Source: Clostridia bacterium
GTDB taxonomy: Bacteria; Bacillota; Clostridia; Oscillospirales; CAG-272
Length of the DNA stretch: 64,000 nucleotides
NCBI GenBank assembly: GCA_017942005.1
Contig: JAGAVJ010000039.1
Coordinates: forward strand, 31,591-95,590
Direction of reading: 5' to 3'
The notes under the pieces were generated by a model. It was not told the DNA's origin, did not search any database, and worked only from the letters and a program-made list of their open reading frames with translations. The translations under genes and the position numbers were made by a program. Shown here in pieces: positions 60,914 through 64,000 of this stretch; position 1 is the first letter of the stretch, and each line of letters begins with the position of its first letter.

Positions 60914-62167
60914 TCAATCCGTCAAAATCGAACCGACAGAAAAATAAATTTCGATATCCTCCGGAATTTTCACCGCATTCCGGTTTGACGAGGTGATATA
61001 ATAAATCACCTGCACGCCAAGCTGTTCCATTGCACGATGAAAATGGATCATACGCTCTGAAAAATAGGCGGAAATCAGAATCAAACTTGCACTGCCTCTA
61101 TAGTCCGCTGCCTGCGTATATAATGTGGGATTAGCAAGGATATGGTCAAGCAGCTTTTCTTCCGGAACCGATATCTCCATCGGAATACCTGCAAGCATCC
61201 GCAGGGCATCCAACGTCTCTGCGCGCCCCTCAAAGCTGCGGGAAATGACAATCTTTCGTCCGACAGGGTCTTCCTCATCAATCGCTGATACCATCAAAGG
61301 ATCATGGATCTTCAATGACTTCTGCGGCGTATTAAGAATCATGCGCGTCGGGATATCCAGCTCTGACACACGGTCAAACAGCGTCGCTGCCACGCTGATG
61401 CATCGTTCAATTTCGTGCGGTGCACTTGGAACCTCCGGGTTCTTTTCAATGGTACGGGATTGCATGTTGATGACAATATGAAACAACGTATGCCGGAAAT
61501 GTTCCTCTATATTCACCATGTATTTGCCATGAGAAGCGGTAGACTTCCAGTTGATCTGCCGCATACCATCTCCCGGCCTGTATTCACGGATGCCGGCGCA
61601 GATCAGAGGATCGGTCAAAAGACTGTGATTTGAGAACACGTCGCCCGTCAATCCGTCTGCTGCGGTAAATGCCGACTGTAAATCAATCGGCTTTGGCAGC
61701 ACGACTACGGTTTCCTCTGTATACCCCGGCAGAACCGACGCAGAAAACGACTGACTGTTCAATCCAAACACATCATTGGTCACAAGCAGCGCTTCACCGA
61801 CATGGTATACACCGCGTTTTTTGCAGGTGATGCGCCACCTCCGTCGGATTTTCTGGTAACTCTGCAATACATAAACCGACTGTACCTGCTGCTCAAAAGA
61901 CTCCTTAACAGAATCTTCTCCCACAATGGGATCAATAAAATGAAAGGACAACCCCTGCGGCAGCTCGTCATTGACCTTTAAAAACGGCAGCGGCAGCAGT
62001 TTATCATTGGCAATTTCATCGTAGAAATAGAGATCTTCATCCTGAAAAACCTCTTCCGCACTGAGGTGCAAATGGTAGGAAAGATGATCCTTCGTGTGTT
62101 TTTTATACACCTTCATCTGAATCAGATAGGCAAGCAGCACACCTAAAAGAATAGCAAAAAAGAACAT
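60914..62167 (-). CDS. DUF58 domain protein
   Basis: 417 aa. A short N-terminal membrane segment (FFFAILLGVLLAYLIQM) is followed by a beta-sandwich and the DUF58 signature REYRPGDGMRQINWKSTASH near residue 195. A von Willebrand A-like fold follows (FHIVINMQSRTIEKNPE). DUF58 proteins work with MoxR ATPases, perhaps in assembly or maturation of envelope proteins; the target here is unknown. GAAAGGA lies about 11 bases before ATG 62167. It starts 28 bp after moxR. Confidence 0.9.
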   Translation of the reverse strand: MFFFAILLGVLLAYLIQMKVYKKHTKDHLSYHLHLSAEEVFQDEDLYFYDEIANDKLLPLPFLKVNDELPQGLSFHFIDPIVGEDSVKESFEQQVQSVYVLQSYQKIRRRWRITCKKRGVYHVGEALLVTNDVFGLNSQSFSASVLPGYTEETVVVLPKPIDLQSAFTAADGLTGDVFSNHSLLTDPLICAGIREYRPGDGMRQINWKSTASHGKYMVNIEEHFRHTLFHIVINMQSRTIEKNPEVPSAPHEIERCISVAATLFDRVSELDIPTRMILNTPQKSLKIHDPLMVSAIDEEDPVGRKIVISRSFEGRAETLDALRMLAGIPMEISVPEEKLLDHILANPTLYTQAADYRGSASLILISAYFSERMIHFHRAMEQLGVQVIYYITSSNRNAVKIPEDIEIYFSVGSILTD

Positions 62168-62195
62168 CTTACATTAATTCCTTTCCTGATGCGCG

Positions 62196-63152
62196 TCATG
62201 AAATCGGTGCGGCGACAGTGGACAGAATATATTCGATCACATTTTCTGTGGACTGCGCCAGGCGTACCGCATTCTGTGAGCGGGACACCACACGGTGTGC
62301 AAGCACCGGAACAGCAAGCGCCTTGATATCATCCGGCAGAACATGATCCCGCCCATGCATGGCAGCCCACGCCTGAGACGCATGGGCAAGTGCCAGTGAT
62401 GCACGCGGTGAAACACCCAGCCGCAGACGGTCACTTTCCCGTGTTGCACCTGCAATGCGGATGATGTAATCCTTGACCGCGTCTGAGAGATAAATTTCAC
62501 GCACGGAACGCTGCGCATCCAAAAGCATTTCCTCTGTGCAGACCGGCTGCAAATTGATAAGCGGTGATGTGATCATATGCCGGTCAAGAATTTCCTTTTC
62601 CGCTTCCTTGGCGGGATAGCCAAGCGTCAGCCGCATGAAGAAACGGTCCACCTGTGCTTCCGGCAGAGGGAACGTTCCCTGCGATTCAATCGGATTTTGT
62701 GTGGCAATGATCCAAAAGGGATTTGGCAGAAGGAAGGTCTCACCGTCAATGGTCGTCTGTTTTTCCTCCATGCACTCTAATAGCGCCGACTGTGTACGCG
62801 GCGTTGTCCGGTTAATTTCATCCGCAATGACAACATGTGCAAAAATCGGTCCGGGGCGGAAAATGAATGCATTCTCCTTTTGGTTGTAGTAATGAATACC
62901 AGTTAGGTCCGACGGCAGCAGATCTGGCGTGAACTGGATGCGGCGGAATGCATCCTCTTTAAAGGAAATACTCTTTGCCAACGCATGTGCAAGCGATGTT
63001 TTTCCACTTCCCGGAATGTCGTCAAGCAGTACATGACCGCCGCAGAGCAAGGCACAAAGAACCAATTGAATCTTCTCTTCCTTGCCATAAATCACACGGC
63101 TGATATTCTTTAAAATATCGCCGGACAACTGAGAAATTGCATCTGCTTTCAT
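62196..63152 (-). CDS. MoxR-family AAA+ ATPase
   Basis: 318 aa. Walker A HVLLDDIPGSGKTSLAHALA near residue 40, Walker B VIADEINRTTPRTQSALLE near 110, sensor 1 FWIIATQNPIESQGTFPLPE and a C-terminal lid with GVSPRASLALAHASQAWA. A chaperone-like ATPase paired with DUF58. Start ATG 63152 is preferred to ATG 63164; the stretch before it (CCTG/CAGG mini-stem, then ATGG and eight bases) loosely follows the stem-loop leader pattern seen elsewhere. Consensus promoter at 63297-63325. Confidence 0.93.
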   Translation of the reverse strand: MKADAISQLSGDILKNISRVIYGKEEKIQLVLCALLCGGHVLLDDIPGSGKTSLAHALAKSISFKEDAFRRIQFTPDLLPSDLTGIHYYNQKENAFIFRPGPIFAHVVIADEINRTTPRTQSALLECMEEKQTTIDGETFLLPNPFWIIATQNPIESQGTFPLPEAQVDRFFMRLTLGYPAKEAEKEILDRHMITSPLINLQPVCTEEMLLDAQRSVREIYLSDAVKDYIIRIAGATRESDRLRLGVSPRASLALAHASQAWAAMHGRDHVLPDDIKALAVPVLAHRVVSRSQNAVRLAQSTENVIEYILSTVAAPIS

Positions 63153-63296
63153 CGTTATGACCATCGGGCCTGCCGCAGGTTTCCTGCTTTCAGCAGTCCC
63201 GCTCCTCTCTTTTCACTATAATAGTTTCGATTACGGTAACCTGATATTTGCTGCTTACGAAACGGAGATTTATCACCATATTTGTAATATTAGTTA

Positions 63297-63325
63297 ATTA
63301 TACCATATTTACCATACGATGTCAA
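63297..63325 (-). promoter_or_regulatory. moxR operon promoter
   Basis: TTGACA (63325-63320), 17 bp, TATAAT (63302-63297): a full consensus match, about 145 bp upstream of the moxR start. Confidence 0.85.
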
Positions 63326-63601
63326 GCAGTACACAAGCTTATTTTTAAGATATGGGTATAATGAAAGGAATCCCCTCCAAAGGCTTCATAGACTGCGTGT
63401 TCGCTGCCATTCCCGCACGGAAGCTTACAATACAGGAAATAAAACCGATTTGCTCATATTTTATCCATATGCGGGATATAATGAAACGGACAATCCCGTG
63501 TCCATGCCTCGACGGTCTATACTGAAAAAAATCATCATTCCGGCGTTACCGGAAGCCGTCATGTCACATCACTTCCGCGTTGTTTGAAAGGAATGGTCCT
63601 C
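63326..63601 (+). other. Gap between moxR promoter and the flippase gene
   Basis: No gene is seen. Two similar motifs, GGGTATAATGAAAGGA at 63354-63369 and GGGATATAATGAAACGGA at 63473-63490, each followed by ATCCC, may be promoter -10 regions for the flippase gene; neither has a good -35. A CCGG..CCGG hairpin lies near 63540-63553. Confidence 0.4.
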
Positions 63602-64000
63602 ATGATACAGAATTTCCCGCATCTCCATAGTCCAATGCCAAAACCGCGCACCACACGCAGAAGCCGCTTTCTTTGGAATGCATGCCTTCTGACCCTTGCG
63701 TCCTTTGGCATGCGCGGCGTGGGGATGATCTTCAATATTTACCTGACCGCACACCTGGGGGCTGCCGGTCTGGGACGCTTTTCTTTGATTATGTCAGTAT
63801 ACGGTTTTGCCGTCACACTCGCTTCCGCCGGAATTGGTCTGGCAGTGACACGCGTGATTTCAGAAGCGGAAGGAACAGCAGAGGAAACGGCAGCCCCGAA
63901 AACCGATCACAAACAAAAAAACGGCATCCCTTCCACAACCGACACTGCATATCCAAAAATCCGGCGAGCCATGCGTACCGGTATGGAGTACAGCTTTTTG
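63602..64000 (+). CDS. Polysaccharide/lipid flippase of the MOP superfamily, SpoVB/MurJ-like (5' part; runs off the right edge)
   Basis: About 133 residues are visible. A basic N-terminus (MPKPRTTRRSRFLWNACLLT) leads into the first helices: LASFGMRGVGMIFNIYLTAH, then LGAAGLGRFSLIMSVYGFAV and GIGLAVTRVISEAEG. This opening (short basic tail, FxxRxxGxxFxxYL, GxxGxGxFxL) is typical of SpoVB and other MOP flippases. A polar loop of about 40 residues follows. AAAGGA lies ten bases before ATG 63602. Whether it is the sporulation SpoVB or a general lipid II flippase cannot be told from the fragment. Confidence 0.8.
   Translation, partial: MIQNFPHLHSPMPKPRTTRRSRFLWNACLLTLASFGMRGVGMIFNIYLTAHLGAAGLGRFSLIMSVYGFAVTLASAGIGLAVTRVISEAEGTAEETAAPKTDHKQKNGIPSTTDTAYPKIRRAMRTGMEYSFL

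Overview
The window reads as a chromosome segment of a low-to-mid GC, spore-forming Clostridia bacterium, most like the Oscillospirales/Ruminococcaceae group. The reasons are a Gram-positive PolC, a WalRK system with WalH/WalI-like partners, YmxH- and SpoVB-type sporulation proteins, sigma-A promoters of the TTGACA-N17-TATAAT type, and a Firmicutes-style dcw cluster. No rRNA, tRNA, CRISPR array, transposase or phage gene was seen. The species cannot be named from the sequence.

Layout. 1-8009 (minus strand) is the end of the classic translation/envelope operon: frr, uppS, cdsA, dxr, rseP, ispG and polC, which runs off the left edge. 8263-19704 (minus) is an 11-kb accessory island: four paralogous large lipoproteins with a C-terminal solute-binding fold, plus small secreted double-CxxC proteins. 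It lies between tsf-rpsB (20005-21751) and frr, exactly where pyrH normally sits. 22002-25271 carries ymxH (minus), a membrane protein, a lipoprotein and alr. 25624-28396 (minus) holds a PmoA-like protein, an SGNH hydrolase and a small unknown protein. 28520-36117 (minus) holds murA and walR-walK-walH-walI. 36421-42716 (minus) holds a degenerate polysaccharide-deacetylase-like protein, a DUF3810-like membrane metalloprotease, a pseudouridine synthase, a GNAT protein and gpmI. 42981-58417 (plus) is the division and cell-wall cluster: rsmH, an ftsL-like gene, a PASTA penicillin-binding protein, murE, murF, mraY, ftsW, murG, divIB/ftsQ and ftsZ. 58497-63152 (minus) is a membrane protein and a MoxR/DUF58/DUF4129 module. 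A SpoVB/MurJ-type flippase starts at 63602 and runs off the right edge.

Most genes serve one theme, building and dividing the envelope. Isoprenoid and undecaprenyl-phosphate supply (dxr, ispG, uppS), phospholipid (cdsA), D-Ala (alr), UDP-MurNAc and lipid II steps (murA, murE, murF, mraY, murG), septal synthesis (ftsW, PBP, ftsL, divIB, ftsZ) and their regulator WalRK are all present. murB, murC, murD, mraZ and ftsA are not.

The least ordinary signals are as follows. (i) The lipoprotein island has a 29-30 bp dyad placed exactly 33 bp upstream of the -35 of each of four related promoters. (ii) At least six genes have a stem-loop between a GAAAGGA-like Shine-Dalgarno and the start codon, usually followed by ATGG and about 7-11 further bases before the start. 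(iii) Several families of structured intergenic repeats occur, including a six-hairpin array between murG and divIB and a two-hairpin element present five times.
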